Shown: positions 20,584-29,345 of the stretch, piece by piece
How positions within the stretch are numbered: position 1 is the stretch's first letter
How the letters are laid out: every line of letters starts with the position of its first letter
DNA from: an uncultured Flavobacteriales bacterium
GTDB lineage: Bacteria > Bacteroidota > Bacteroidia > Flavobacteriales_G > Salibacteraceae
Reading direction: 5' to 3'
Length of the DNA stretch: 64,000 nucleotides
Assembly (NCBI GenBank): GCA_937899835.1
Contig: CALCCE010000096.1
Span: 1 to 64,000, forward strand
Program-made: the position numbers and the translations under genes
Notes under the pieces: generated by a model
What the model was told of the DNA's origin: nothing
Seen by the model: only the letters and a program-made list of their open reading frames with translations
The model's database searches: none

Positions 20584-22176
20584 ATGGATTTTACCGAAGA
20601 AGACACTCAGGGATTACAACTGGAGATCAGTAAAAACCGGAGGTACCAGTGGTTATTGTTACTGGCCAGTGCTGCAGGTATTATCGGCCTGTCGGTTTTT
20701 TTCATCACCCGATCCTACAATACCAGCCTTGAAAGCATCGAAGCGCGAGAGTTGAGCCGTCTATCGGGAATTGTTAATTCTGTGGCCGCTCAAATTGATG
20801 GCGACCAATACGAACGGATTCTCAATAATTATTCACGCAAAAACGAAATTTCCGACAACCAACAGGATGCGGATTACAAAAATGTTCAGCAAATACTCAG
20901 TAAAGTTCAAAAGGCTAATAACCTGCAAACTGACATTTACACCTTAAGCCTCCCCCAAAGTGAAGACGGAGAGGATTTGTTTCAGTTTGTTGTTACTTCT
21001 GCTGAGAAGCCCTATTTCAGACATACTTACAACGATCCTTCGGGTATGATCCGGCAGCATTATACCCATGGTGGCATGATTCCGAATTACCGCTCCAATA
21101 CCGATACTTGGGTGAGTGCTTTTGCCTCCATTCACAACAATGAAGGGGAGGTAGTAGGGGTAGTAGAAGCAGATGTGAAACTGACAGAAATTCTGAATCA
21201 AGCCTCAAGCGACTTTAAAACCAGTGTAATTGGAATCTTAGCTTTTACCTTGTTCATCCTTATTGTGGTGGTAACGCTTACCGTTTTTATTTCGCGCAAC
21301 ATCCTACGGGCCCAACATGCCATTGTAGATGCTTTTCACCGGATCAATACCACCTTCAATCTGCTTTCTTTCTTTGCGGCTGAAATTGGTAAAGGCAATT
21401 TTGAAAACGATCTTTCGGAAGTAGAACAGCAAGAAAATAACCTTTCTCAGTCCTTGCTCAAGATGCGTGAAAACCTTTTGGCATCTAAAGAAGACGATGA
21501 GAAACGCAGTTGGATCATCCGTGGGGTGGCCAAATTTGGGGAAGAACTCAGGAATCAAAACAACGACCTCTCTCAGCTTTCTAAAAGTATGGTTTCAGGC
21601 CTGGTCAAATACCTCGAAGCCAGCCAGGGAGCAATGTATATCCTCAATGACGAAATTCCGGAGCAGCCTTTCCTGGACTTAAGAGCCACTTATGCTTACG
21701 ATCGGGTGAAACACCTCAGCGGAAGAATTGAAAAAGGCGATGGGCTGGTTGGCCAGTGCTGGCAAGAAGGCGATAAGATCTTCCTGACGGATGTACCTTC
21801 CAGTTACGTAAACATTACTTCGGGTCTGGGGGGCGCCAATCCTACCTGTGTGATCATTGTGCCCTTAATGGTAAATGAAGAGCTCTTTGGAGTAATGGAG
21901 TTAGCCTCCTTTAAAGTTTTTGAAAACTTTGAGGTAGAGTTTATCGAGCGGGTAGCCGAAAGTATTGCCTCCACCATTTCGGTTGTAAAGGTGAATGAAC
22001 GGACGACTCGCCTGTTGGAAGAGGCGCAAATGATGACCGAAGAAATGCAGAGCAAAGAGGAAGAACTGCGTCAAAATGCAGAAGAGATGCGGGCTACCCA
22101 AGAAGAGATGGACCGCACCATCCACGCCTTGCAGGAGCAATTGGCCGAAGCCAATGCCGCGGCTGCCTCTTCCTGA
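20584..22176 (+). CDS. Membrane sensor: extracytoplasmic domain, TM, GAF, coiled coil; no output domain
   Basis: 530 residues from ATG 20584; a longer frame opening with TTG at 20518 would overlap the AIM24 gene and adds an unlikely N-terminus. TM1 (~residues 22-41) and TM2 (~214-236) bracket a ~170-residue periplasmic sensor. A HAMP-like/coiled segment follows, then a GAF domain (~325-470: SQGAMYIL ... GLVGQCWQEGDKIFLTDVP ... PLMVNEELFGVMELAS), then a C-terminal coiled coil (MTEEMQSKEEELRQNAEEMR) like those in Bacteroidota GAF/PAS sensors and chemoreceptors. No histidine kinase, cyclase or GGDEF domain is present, so signalling must go through a partner; none is adjacent. Confidence 0.8.
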   Translation: MDFTEEDTQGLQLEISKNRRYQWLLLLASAAGIIGLSVFFITRSYNTSLESIEARELSRLSGIVNSVAAQIDGDQYERILNNYSRKNEISDNQQDADYKNVQQILSKVQKANNLQTDIYTLSLPQSEDGEDLFQFVVTSAEKPYFRHTYNDPSGMIRQHYTHGGMIPNYRSNTDTWVSAFASIHNNEGEVVGVVEADVKLTEILNQASSDFKTSVIGILAFTLFILIVVVTLTVFISRNILRAQHAIVDAFHRINTTFNLLSFFAAEIGKGNFENDLSEVEQQENNLSQSLLKMRENLLASKEDDEKRSWIIRGVAKFGEELRNQNNDLSQLSKSMVSGLVKYLEASQGAMYILNDEIPEQPFLDLRATYAYDRVKHLSGRIEKGDGLVGQCWQEGDKIFLTDVPSSYVNITSGLGGANPTCVIIVPLMVNEELFGVMELASFKVFENFEVEFIERVAESIASTISVVKVNERTTRLLEEAQMMTEEMQSKEEELRQNAEEMRATQEEMDRTIHALQEQLAEANAAAASS

Positions 22177-22211
22177 TTTTGGTTCCGGATACTATTTTGG
22201 TCTTGCTTGCG

Positions 22212-22219
22212 TATGTTTG
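22212..22219 (+). promoter_or_regulatory. -7 box TATGTTTG for the coiled-coil lipoprotein
   Basis: Exact TAnnTTTG match downstream of the longest-frame ATG (22207) and 32 nt before ATG 22252, which is one reason to choose 22252 as the start. Confidence 0.5.
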
Positions 22220-22251
22220 TGAATAGCATACCATCCAAGCGAAGCAAGCAC

Positions 22252-23112
22252 ATGAGAACCCTAATTGCCCTTATCCTCTTCAGCCCTTTGAGTTTGACCT
22301 TTATTGGTTGTCAAACCACCAATAAAAACACCGAGGTTTCCGAAGAGTTGGAAAAACTCAAGTCGGAAAAAGAGGCCCTGCAAGCCCAGGCAGATTCCCA
22401 AAACGAAATGATCGATCAGTACCTTCAGTCGGTCAATCTGATTGAAGCCAACCTCGACGAGATCAAAAAACGGGAAGGCATCGTCAACCTCAACTATCAA
22501 GACGACGAGATACCGCCTGATCAGGCTACCCGAATCGCTGAAGACATCAACGCCATTGGACGTTTGATGCAAGAGAACCGGGAACAAATACAGCGGCTGC
22601 AAAATGCCCTAAAGGCGTCCAATGTTCAAATTCAAGGCCTGGAATCGATGGTCTCCCGTTTGACCAAAGTTTTGGCCCAAAAAGACAATGAGATACGCGA
22701 CCTCCGCCAGGAGTTGATTGCTACCAACCAGGCACTCGATGAATTGTTCAACGAATACAGTGCAAGCCTGGAAGTGATCAACGAACAAACCGAAATTCTA
22801 AATACCGCATGGTTTGCATACGGCTCGGCCAAAGAGTTGAAAAACAATGGGGTAATTACTAAAGAAGGCGGTTTTGTGGGCATTGGAGGTGCCAAAAAGC
22901 TGAAAAACGATTTCAACCGAGCGTATTTTCAGAAAATTGACATCACCAAGGTAGATACCCTCGAACTCTACGGTAAGAAGGCCAAACTCATCACTACACA
23001 TCCTACCGAATCCTACAAATTGATCGGGGAGGGAGAAGCTGTGAAATTGGTGATCAAATTGCCGGAAACCTTCTGGAGCGCTTCCAAATACCTGGTCGTT
23101 CAAGTGGATTAA
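22252..23112 (+). CDS. Coiled-coil lipoprotein
   Basis: 286 residues from ATG 22252. The signal peptide MRTLIALILFSPLSLTFIGC ends in a lipobox with Cys 20. Residues ~28-180 are heptad-rich coiled coil (EELEKLKSEKEALQAQA ... RQELIATNQALDEL). A C-terminal globular part follows (AWFAYGSAKELKNNGVITKEGGFVGIGGAKKL ... YFQKIDITKVDTL ... KLITTHP.SYKL), seen in Bacteroidota envelope proteins of unknown function. Probably anchored in the inner or outer membrane. The gene is convergent with the serine hydrolase, 7 bp apart. Confidence 0.8.
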   Translation: MRTLIALILFSPLSLTFIGCQTTNKNTEVSEELEKLKSEKEALQAQADSQNEMIDQYLQSVNLIEANLDEIKKREGIVNLNYQDDEIPPDQATRIAEDINAIGRLMQENREQIQRLQNALKASNVQIQGLESMVSRLTKVLAQKDNEIRDLRQELIATNQALDELFNEYSASLEVINEQTEILNTAWFAYGSAKELKNNGVITKEGGFVGIGGAKKLKNDFNRAYFQKIDITKVDTLELYGKKAKLITTHPTESYKLIGEGEAVKLVIKLPETFWSASKYLVVQVD

Positions 23113-23119
23113 AAGTTCC

Positions 23120-24217
23120 TCAAATGGAACGCGCCAGGCTGGCAAAAATCTTTTCCCAGCCATGGAAACCCTGTCCGCCACGTGCCGTTCCCAGCCGAAC
23201 GATTACTACTTCCTTCACCGGGTTGACGTAAATGTATTGCCCTAAAAAGCCACGTGCCATGTATTCTTGTTGGTCTCCGCGAAGCAGCCACCAATGGTAG
23301 CCGTAGAAAGGCCAGGTTTTGCGTACCGTATCTCGGGTAACCGATTGTTGGATCCAATCTTGCGGTACGATCTGTTCACCTTCCCAGCGCCCATAATTGA
23401 GGTAGAGCCGACCCAATTTGGCCAAATCGCGGGCCGTAGCATTCAAGCAACAAAAGGCTTTCTCCAAACCCGGTTCGCTTTCATCGGTGTTCCAAAAAGC
23501 GTCCGATTCCATGCCCAGCGGCACCCAAAGGCGTTGTTGCAAATAGTCGGTGAGGCTAATGTTGGGTAGTGCCCGCTCCAACGCAAGGCCCAGCAACTGC
23601 GAATTGATGCTGCGGTACACCCATTCTTTGTCCGGTTGGCCCCGAAGTTTCAAGCTCGGCAAGAGCTCCCGCCAGTTGTCCTGGTAGTAGGTACCCGCCT
23701 CCGGATAAGAAATCCCGGTGCGCATTTGTAGCAAATGCCGCAGCGTAACCGCGTTGAATTCTTCCCGCAACTCCGGCACATATTCCCGAACCGATTGCTC
23801 CAAAGAGTCGATATAGCCATCCTCCAACGCACAACCCACCAGGGTGCCAAGAAACGATTTGGTGACGGAAAAAACGTTGGGGCGAGTGGTGTCCGTGTAG
23901 CCATCGAAATATTGCTCGACGATCAGCGTATCGCAATGCAGCACCAGAAAAGCAGTGGTCTTGGTCTCCAACAAGAAATCATTCAAAGAGCTGGTTTTTT
24001 TTCCTTCGTGCACCTTGAATTGCCTTTCCGTAGGTTGGCTATTAAACTGAAATACTTGCTCTCCGGCTTTAACGGATTTGCGGGAAAAGCGGGCTCCGTC
24101 TTCTACGGAGGGAAACCCCTTGCGCAACACCCAAGCCAACTCGCAGCCGCTCAATGCCAAGAGCAGGCTGAAGGCCGCGGCTTTCAAAACCCATAATTGT
24201 TTTATTCGGGAGCGCAT
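23120..24217 (-). CDS. Class C beta-lactamase-like serine hydrolase, lipoprotein
   Basis: 365 residues from ATG 24217. Signal peptide with lipobox LLLALSGC. The serine-hydrolase core shows SVTK (SxxK nucleophile motif, ~residue 118) in VFSVTKSFLGTLVG, a Tyr-x-Ser/Asn element YRSINSQ near 202, and GFLGQYIYV near 330 in place of the KTG/HTG box. This is the Pfam Beta-lactamase (PF00144) fold of penicillin-binding-protein/esterase-like enzymes; true beta-lactam resistance is not implied. A near-consensus -7 box TGGCTTTG lies ~20 nt upstream. Confidence 0.87.
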   Translation of the reverse strand: MRSRIKQLWVLKAAAFSLLLALSGCELAWVLRKGFPSVEDGARFSRKSVKAGEQVFQFNSQPTERQFKVHEGKKTSSLNDFLLETKTTAFLVLHCDTLIVEQYFDGYTDTTRPNVFSVTKSFLGTLVGCALEDGYIDSLEQSVREYVPELREEFNAVTLRHLLQMRTGISYPEAGTYYQDNWRELLPSLKLRGQPDKEWVYRSINSQLLGLALERALPNISLTDYLQQRLWVPLGMESDAFWNTDESEPGLEKAFCCLNATARDLAKLGRLYLNYGRWEGEQIVPQDWIQQSVTRDTVRKTWPFYGYHWWLLRGDQQEYMARGFLGQYIYVNPVKEVVIVRLGTARGGQGFHGWEKIFASLARSI

Positions 24218-24276
24218 CACAGTCGTAAAATTACAAAGCCACCTCCGGAAACCTAAGACCGATGTGCATCCGAAAC

Positions 24277-25287
24277 TTAAAAGAGGAGAAAAAACTGTTG
24301 GTTCGCTTGAAAGCCCATGGCCTCTAACCGTGTTTTTAGCGTGCCCACAATTTCGCGCCCTGAGACCGCTACCAAAATCTGCGGGTCTTTTTCCGATTCC
24401 AGAAATGCAGGATCAACAATCTTTTGGCCATAAATGGTATGGCCCCACTTGCGCGGATTATCACACGTCCAGGTAAAGGACTTACCCAGCTTTTGCAGCA
24501 ACAAGGCCAGGTCTTTTCCATTGCGTCCGGCACCCCACACCACCAGTGGACTTGCTTCTCTGCGGTCGATCTCGAAAAAGTAGCGCATTTTCAAGGCGTA
24601 ATACCGTTGATCGGCGTAGTGGTCGAGTGTGCGCGATATTCGCACCGGATGATCCCGCCAGTGGTGCAGGTATTCAGGGCAGGTTTTCACCTTCAGTCCA
24701 TAGCGGTAGAACCGAAAAGCAAGGTCGTAATCTTCGGGATAGCGCTCGTCCACAAAACTCTCGCAACCATCAAGGTCTTGGCGGTAAACCATCCAACAAG
24801 ACGATGCCACTACACATTCTTTGTAAATGCCTGTCCAATTCGCCTCCCGCCGGTTGAGGTCGTTGAGCCATAGCTCGTAGCGTTTCCAACCTTCTCCCAG
24901 TCCATCATCAGCGAAGCAGCGGGTGAGGCCAGTGGCCAGTGTACCAGGGCCGTGCTCCAGCGCGATGGCTTTGAGTCGCTCCAGCTTTTGCAGCGACATG
25001 TAGTCGTCACCGTCAATGCGGGTAATCAGTTGGCCCGAGCTGTGGCGGTAAGCCTCTCGCACGCCGGGAATCACCCCCAGTCCTTTACCGGGAAACAATT
25101 TCATCCGGGGATCGGCCGCAGCGTATTCCGCCATGATTTTTTCGCTTCCGTCTGATGAAATGTCGTCCATCATAATCAACTCCCAATGGCGTTCGGTCTG
25201 ATCGCGTATCGAGTCCAGGCATTGGTGCAGAAAAGGAGCCTCGTCCTTCACGGTCATCAAAATGCTGATTAGCGGATTATCGGGCAT
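24277..25287 (-). CDS. Glycosyltransferase family 2 with C-terminal nucleotide-binding-like domain
   Basis: 336 residues from ATG 25287 (MPDNPLISILMTVKDEAPF); the longer frame to 25380 adds a non-conserved stretch. The GT-A core shows SILMTVKDEAPFLHQCLDSI, MMDDISSDGSEKI, GVIPGVREAYR and the DxD-type motif RIDGDDYMSL, so it is a nucleotide-sugar-dependent inverting transferase, cytoplasmic. The last ~95 residues (PLVVWGAGRNGKDLALLLQKLG ... ILVAVSGREIV) look like a small Rossmann-type domain appended to some GT2 enzymes. Acceptor unknown; no polysaccharide cluster nearby. Confidence 0.88.
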   Translation of the reverse strand: MPDNPLISILMTVKDEAPFLHQCLDSIRDQTERHWELIMMDDISSDGSEKIMAEYAAADPRMKLFPGKGLGVIPGVREAYRHSSGQLITRIDGDDYMSLQKLERLKAIALEHGPGTLATGLTRCFADDGLGEGWKRYELWLNDLNRREANWTGIYKECVVASSCWMVYRQDLDGCESFVDERYPEDYDLAFRFYRYGLKVKTCPEYLHHWRDHPVRISRTLDHYADQRYYALKMRYFFEIDRREASPLVVWGAGRNGKDLALLLQKLGKSFTWTCDNPRKWGHTIYGQKIVDPAFLESEKDPQILVAVSGREIVGTLKTRLEAMGFQANQQFFLLF

Positions 25288-25416
25288 GGCGTAAAATAGA
25301 GGCCGTGAAAATAGATAAAAACCACTGTCACTCCGACGGTTTTTCCTGTCAGTTCGACCGCCATACAATTTGGCATACAACTTGTGAAAGAGGCACTAAA
25401 CCAAAATGCGTTGACC

Positions 25417-25635
25417 ATGACGATTTTAGAATACAGTAAAGTGATTTTGGAAAAGGTCAGTTTTGATACCCAGCTTTTCCAGAAAGAATTCGCCAAGGCC
25501 CTCAAGCAACTGGTAGAGCCCGAAGCCAGGGACCTTACCCGGTGGGTAGAACGAAATTTTGGTCAAAAAGCCCTCTTACCTGCCCTACAGCGAATTCCCC
25601 AAAGCAATCAGGGGCCGGATGTGATACGACACTGA
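25417..25635 (+). CDS. Small conserved hypothetical protein (72 aa)
   Basis: MTILEYSKVILEKVSFDTQLFQKEFAKA... is a helical, charged protein without membrane segment; this N-terminus resembles a short protein common in Bacteroidota, with no known role. An in-frame GTG at 25384 would add 11 residues. It is divergent from the glycosyltransferase and ends just before a strong bidirectional hairpin. Confidence 0.6.
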   Translation: MTILEYSKVILEKVSFDTQLFQKEFAKALKQLVEPEARDLTRWVERNFGQKALLPALQRIPQSNQGPDVIRH

Positions 25636-25670
25636 CACAAGGCAGGCATCCGGAACTTCCACATAGATAA

Positions 25671-25703
25671 ACGGGCTTCTGAGCAATCAGGAGCCCGTTC
25701 CTT
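25671..25703 (+). terminator. Strong GCAA-tetraloop terminator hairpin, bidirectional
   Basis: ACGGGCT, a T/G wobble, CTGA, loop GCAA, TCAG, AGCCCGT make a 12-bp stem (25671-25698) followed on the plus strand by TCCTTTT. It lies between convergent genes, and one arm overlaps the last codons and stop of the head-GIN gene on the minus strand. Confidence 0.6.
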
Positions 25704-26394
25704 TTGATACCGACCCAACCCCCGAAATTTCTTTGCTCACGGTAGCATCGCCATAATAAACACAACTGGCAGCTCCTGAAATCCGAAGGTCCAGGGACTC
25801 GGAAGCATAAATTTCTGCATCACCCGCCCCGCTCATGTGTAGCCTGGCACGGGCACATTCCAGTTCCCTCGACTTGAAATTGGCGGCTCCACTGATGGCA
25901 TAACTACTTTCTACCGCTTCCCCTTGCAGGTAGATGTCGGCTGCACCGCTGATGTTCACCTTCAGTTTTTCCAACGCTACATCGAGGTCTACCTGGCTGG
26001 CTCCACTACAAGTCAAAACAAGCGACTGGCCTTCAATGGCCGTCTCTCCAACAATTTCAGCCGCTCCACTAATGTCAATTCTTTCAAATACCGGGCTGCT
26101 GATGATTAAATTGAGGGCTTCTGCCGTAGCAATTTTTTCTCGAGTGCTCAGCGAAAGCATCCCATTCGACTCTTTTAGTTCAAGGTACTCTTGTAAGTTT
26201 TCATCCGCTTCGAAAACCAAGGTGGTGGCCTCTCCTTGAGTGAGGTACACCGAAAAGTGCCCTGAAACAGAAAGGGTTTGAAAAGGCACAATGGGATATT
26301 CACGTTCAACAACGTTGCCGTTGCCATCCACACCTTCAATACAGGCGCTTAAGACAAAAGGTAAGAGGAGGATCAATACAAATCGAAACTTCAT
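25687..26394 (-). CDS. Head-GIN domain (DUF2807) lipoprotein
   Basis: 235 residues from ATG 26394; the open frame continues upstream to 26979 but that part is antisense to the next gene and not protein-like. MKFRFVLILLLPFVLSAC is a lipoprotein signal. The body is DUF2807: repeated beta turns of the type ISGAA, CSGAS, ISGAA, ISGAA, MSGAG (right-handed beta-helix-like repeats), starting with PFQTLSVSGHFSVYLTQGE. Such proteins are abundant in Bacteroidota and are thought to be auto-transport or adhesin-like, function unsettled. A one-mismatch -7 box TACTTTTA ends 6 nt before the ATG. Confidence 0.88.
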   Translation of the reverse strand: MKFRFVLILLLPFVLSACIEGVDGNGNVVEREYPIVPFQTLSVSGHFSVYLTQGEATTLVFEADENLQEYLELKESNGMLSLSTREKIATAEALNLIISSPVFERIDISGAAEIVGETAIEGQSLVLTCSGASQVDLDVALEKLKVNISGAADIYLQGEAVESSYAISGAANFKSRELECARARLHMSGAGDAEIYASESLDLRISGAASCVYYGDATVSKEISGVGSVSKGTGS

Positions 26395-26469
26395 TCGAGC
26401 TAAAAGTAAGTGCATAACATAGTACGTTTTCCGAGCAGAAAACCTGCCAGTCCAATATAGGAAATTGGT

Positions 26470-26477
26470 TAGTTTTG
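26470..26477 (+). promoter_or_regulatory. -7 box TAGTTTTG, 4 nt before GTG 26482
   Basis: Exact TAnnTTTG match, ending 4 nt before the GTG start, so transcription should begin at or within a few nt of the start codon. Confidence 0.55.
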
Positions 26478-26481
26478 TATT

Positions 26482-27168
26482 GTGAAAACCCCAAGTTTGC
26501 CTCGGGTAATGGTTGTCACCTGCCTGGGATTTCTTTTTCTTCTTACCGGTTGTTTTGAAATTGTAGAAGACGTTACCCTTCGTAGGGACGGTTCGGGCAC
26601 CTTCAAAGTGGTGGCCAACCTGAGTCAGAGCAAGACCCAATTGAAATCGGTGATGTTGTTGGATAGCATCAATGGGTATCCCGTGCCCAAAGAGATGGAA
26701 ATCGACCGCCAAATGCGAAAAGCTGCCGAGGCCATGGCCCAAACTTCGGGCATTTCCAGCATGAGTGTCAATACCGACTTCGAAAACTTCATTTTTACGA
26801 TGAGTTGCGAATTCGACAACATTCAAACCCTTAACCAAGCCATTGAGGCAGCTGCCAAACACATGCACCGGGGAAAAGATCCACTGCCCAAAATCGAAAG
26901 TTTTCGCTTTGTCGAAGGAACTTTCGAGCGCATCGGTAAATACACAACGGCCAAAGTTTTTAGCCAACTGAATCAACAAGACAAAGCGGCCTTCGAGGGA
27001 GCCAATTACGTTGCCGTCTATCGTTTTGAAAACGAAGTGAGCACCATTTCTAACCCCAGCGCCAAAAAATCAGCCAACGGTAAAACCGTGTTCCTCAAAC
27101 TGCCCATCGAGGATTTACTGCTTGAAAAATCGAACCTTTCCAATTCCATTCAACTCCTTGCTCCATGA
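26482..27168 (+). CDS. Lipoprotein of unknown function, first gene of a two-gene operon (GTG start)
   Basis: 228 residues from GTG 26482 (MKTPSLPRVMVVTCLGFLFLLTGC, lipobox Cys 24). ATG 26509 would give a shorter signal without the basic n-region, so GTG is preferred; if the mRNA begins right after the box at 26470-26477 it would be leaderless. The mature part opens with FEIVEDVTLRRDGSGTF, a beta-rich start seen in Bacteroidota lipoproteins that carry LppM-like folds, then a helix (EIDRQMRKAAEAMAQ). It overlaps the next gene by 4 nt (ATGA), implying translational coupling. Confidence 0.78.
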   Translation: MKTPSLPRVMVVTCLGFLFLLTGCFEIVEDVTLRRDGSGTFKVVANLSQSKTQLKSVMLLDSINGYPVPKEMEIDRQMRKAAEAMAQTSGISSMSVNTDFENFIFTMSCEFDNIQTLNQAIEAAAKHMHRGKDPLPKIESFRFVEGTFERIGKYTTAKVFSQLNQQDKAAFEGANYVAVYRFENEVSTISNPSAKKSANGKTVFLKLPIEDLLLEKSNLSNSIQLLAP

Positions 27169-29150
27169 AGCATACCCCAACCCTTAGGTGCATCGCTTGC
27201 ATTGTGTGCACCCTATGTATGGCGCCCTTTGCAGGGATGAGCCAAAAACTTGTACAACAAATTCCGGTAGAAGCCAACATGGTGGTGATGATTGACGGTG
27301 AGCGTCTGGCAGAAAAAGGACAGATCGCCCGCACCGCCGAACTCTCCTTTATGAAGGAGTTAGACAGTGGACTTTCCGGTTTCCGCCAAGCCTTTCGGCT
27401 CAACAAATCGGTGGTGACCACCTTTTTGAAAGACCCGGCAGAATATGGCTTAGACCTCAAATCAAAGAGTTTCTTTTACATCGAAGAAAACGATAGCATA
27501 AAAGCTTACAGCGTATTGTTGAGCATGGCCGATGAAGCCCGCTTTAGTGCCTGGCTGCAATCTGCTGTTTTGCCCGATTATTGGGAAGCTCCAACGCAAA
27601 ACAATGACGAAAAGTCGTTGGTATTGGGGCAGTTTGGCCTTCGGTGGAATGCCAACCGACTCATGGTCAGCTGGCTGGAAATGTCGGATGCCTACTTCAG
27701 TGAACACTACGGTGGAGGCTTTTCTTTCGACTTGAGTGCCATGCTCATGGAACGCTTGCAAACCGACGGGTCAGGCGTAGAAAACGACACTTTAAGTTTA
27801 GACAGCCTGGAAATGGCCCGTTTAGAAGCCGAGAAACCAGAACTGTTGAAGACCATAGAAGCGGAAAAATCTGCGGAAGAAAAATCCGCAGAAGACGAAG
27901 AGGAAGCTGAAGAATTGAGTTACAGCGAAAAGCGAGAGCTCAAATCTAAAATGGAGAATGAATGGCTCAAGGCAAGGCTGGTCCGTCCAATAGAAGTATC
28001 AAAGCAATCTTCTTTGTTGAGCAACGATCAATTTCTCAAAGCTCAAAAAGCCAAAGTAGACATTGGATGGTGGATGAAGTTCGAGCAAGAATCTCCGGCT
28101 ACAAGCCTGGGAGCCATGGCGTTTTCCTATCCAATGCTGTATTCCTTTTTGAAAGACATGCGTGCTGGCGCACCTACGCAAACGTCTTTTTTAGTCTTTC
28201 AAAATTTTGAAGACGATGAAGTGGTGTTGGGCATGGATGTTTACCTCGATCGGGATACCTACAAATCGTATAAGAAAACCTACAACAACAAAATAGACAA
28301 GAGCTTTCAAAAGTACCTTCCGGCCGATGGCACGGTAGCATATTACGGAGCCTCCATCAACATCGAGGCCCTGGTGGAAGCTACTCGCGAATCCTTTGAT
28401 CCGGTGTTGCGGTTAGTACCCAATTATGGGAAAAACATGGTGGACGTATTAGAATTGGCCGATATGGTGGTGGATGGAGACGCCATGTACGACCTGTGGA
28501 CGGGCGATGTGATGCTCGCTTGGACAGGAGTCAAAGAGTTCGAAACCACTTACATTTCCTACGACTACGATGAGAATTTCAATCAGGTAGAAGTAGTAAA
28601 AACCAAAACCGAAAAGCTGCCGAGTTTCACCGCCTTGATGTCGACCGAGGATGATGCCAGTTGGGAGCGTATGATGAAAATTGGAGCAGCCACCGAGGTA
28701 CTGAAAGATATGGGAGGTTACTTCCGCGTAGAAGAGGAAGACCTCGAATTGGACTTTAGTCTGTTTATCGGTGTGAATGATGGCGTGGTCATCATGACCA
28801 ACGATGAAGACTTGCTCAAGTATAACCTACCGGACGGATTGCCTAAAAACCAACAAATGACCAAGCAGCAAATGGCAGAGTTGCGAAATGGAAAAGCTGC
28901 TATGTCCCTTGATATTGGTGGTCTGTTGGATTTGCTTCCTGAATTTACCCCAGCCGCTCCCGACGAAAAACAACTCCAGCTCATTAGCATGGTACAGGAA
29001 AACTTTATTCGGATGCGGATCTCTTCCTTCTCGGTAAAGTCCCGCAAGATCAGGGTAAGCGCAGGGTTAGAAATGGCCGAAAAAGAGGGCAATGCCTTGT
29101 TTCAAGCTTTGGTTTTTGGTAACCAAATGTTTGAGTTTTTTCAAAATTGA
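27165..29150 (+). CDS. DUF4836-like exported protein
   Basis: 661 residues. Signal peptide MKHTPTLRCIACIVCTLCMAPFAGMSQ. The mature start QKLVQQIPVEANMVVMIDGERLAEKGQI matches the 'IP..A..V..ID...L..K' opening of DUF4836, a Bacteroidota family of periplasmic or outer-membrane proteins without known activity. A Glu/Lys-rich low-complexity stretch (EAEKSAEEKSAEDEEEAEE) sits near residues 230-250. The start overlaps the preceding lipoprotein gene, and a strong terminator follows. Paired lipoprotein/DUF4836 genes suggest an envelope complex, by inference only. Confidence 0.75.
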   Translation: MKHTPTLRCIACIVCTLCMAPFAGMSQKLVQQIPVEANMVVMIDGERLAEKGQIARTAELSFMKELDSGLSGFRQAFRLNKSVVTTFLKDPAEYGLDLKSKSFFYIEENDSIKAYSVLLSMADEARFSAWLQSAVLPDYWEAPTQNNDEKSLVLGQFGLRWNANRLMVSWLEMSDAYFSEHYGGGFSFDLSAMLMERLQTDGSGVENDTLSLDSLEMARLEAEKPELLKTIEAEKSAEEKSAEDEEEAEELSYSEKRELKSKMENEWLKARLVRPIEVSKQSSLLSNDQFLKAQKAKVDIGWWMKFEQESPATSLGAMAFSYPMLYSFLKDMRAGAPTQTSFLVFQNFEDDEVVLGMDVYLDRDTYKSYKKTYNNKIDKSFQKYLPADGTVAYYGASINIEALVEATRESFDPVLRLVPNYGKNMVDVLELADMVVDGDAMYDLWTGDVMLAWTGVKEFETTYISYDYDENFNQVEVVKTKTEKLPSFTALMSTEDDASWERMMKIGAATEVLKDMGGYFRVEEEDLELDFSLFIGVNDGVVIMTNDEDLLKYNLPDGLPKNQQMTKQQMAELRNGKAAMSLDIGGLLDLLPEFTPAAPDEKQLQLISMVQENFIRMRISSFSVKSRKIRVSAGLEMAEKEGNALFQALVFGNQMFEFFQN

Positions 29151-29193
29151 TGGCAATAGTCTAAGGCCTTCCAAAAACAAAAGCTACAGTATT

Positions 29194-29227
29194 AAAAAAG
29201 CCACTTCTGATCAGGAAGTGGCTTTTT
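29194..29227. terminator. Bidirectional intrinsic terminator
   Basis: A-tract, GCCACTTC (29200-29207), loop TGATCAG, GAAGTGGC (29215-29222), T5. The A/T tracts extend the stem and make it usable for both the DUF4836-like gene and the convergent T9SS gene. Confidence 0.85.
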
Positions 29228-29345
29228 GTATTGCTCCAGGCTGCTTGGTAACTTTTTGCCTTATCACCTATGTTTTCATTTCTTCCGCCAAAAGGGCAAA
29301 AGAAGTAAAGAACGCAAAGCATGCCGGAAGCAAATGTCTTGTGTC

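Noticed and set aside
26395-26979. 195-residue N-terminal extension of the head-GIN protein
   Set aside because: It precedes a clear lipoprotein signal peptide (ATG 26394) and is antisense to the divergent lipoprotein gene.
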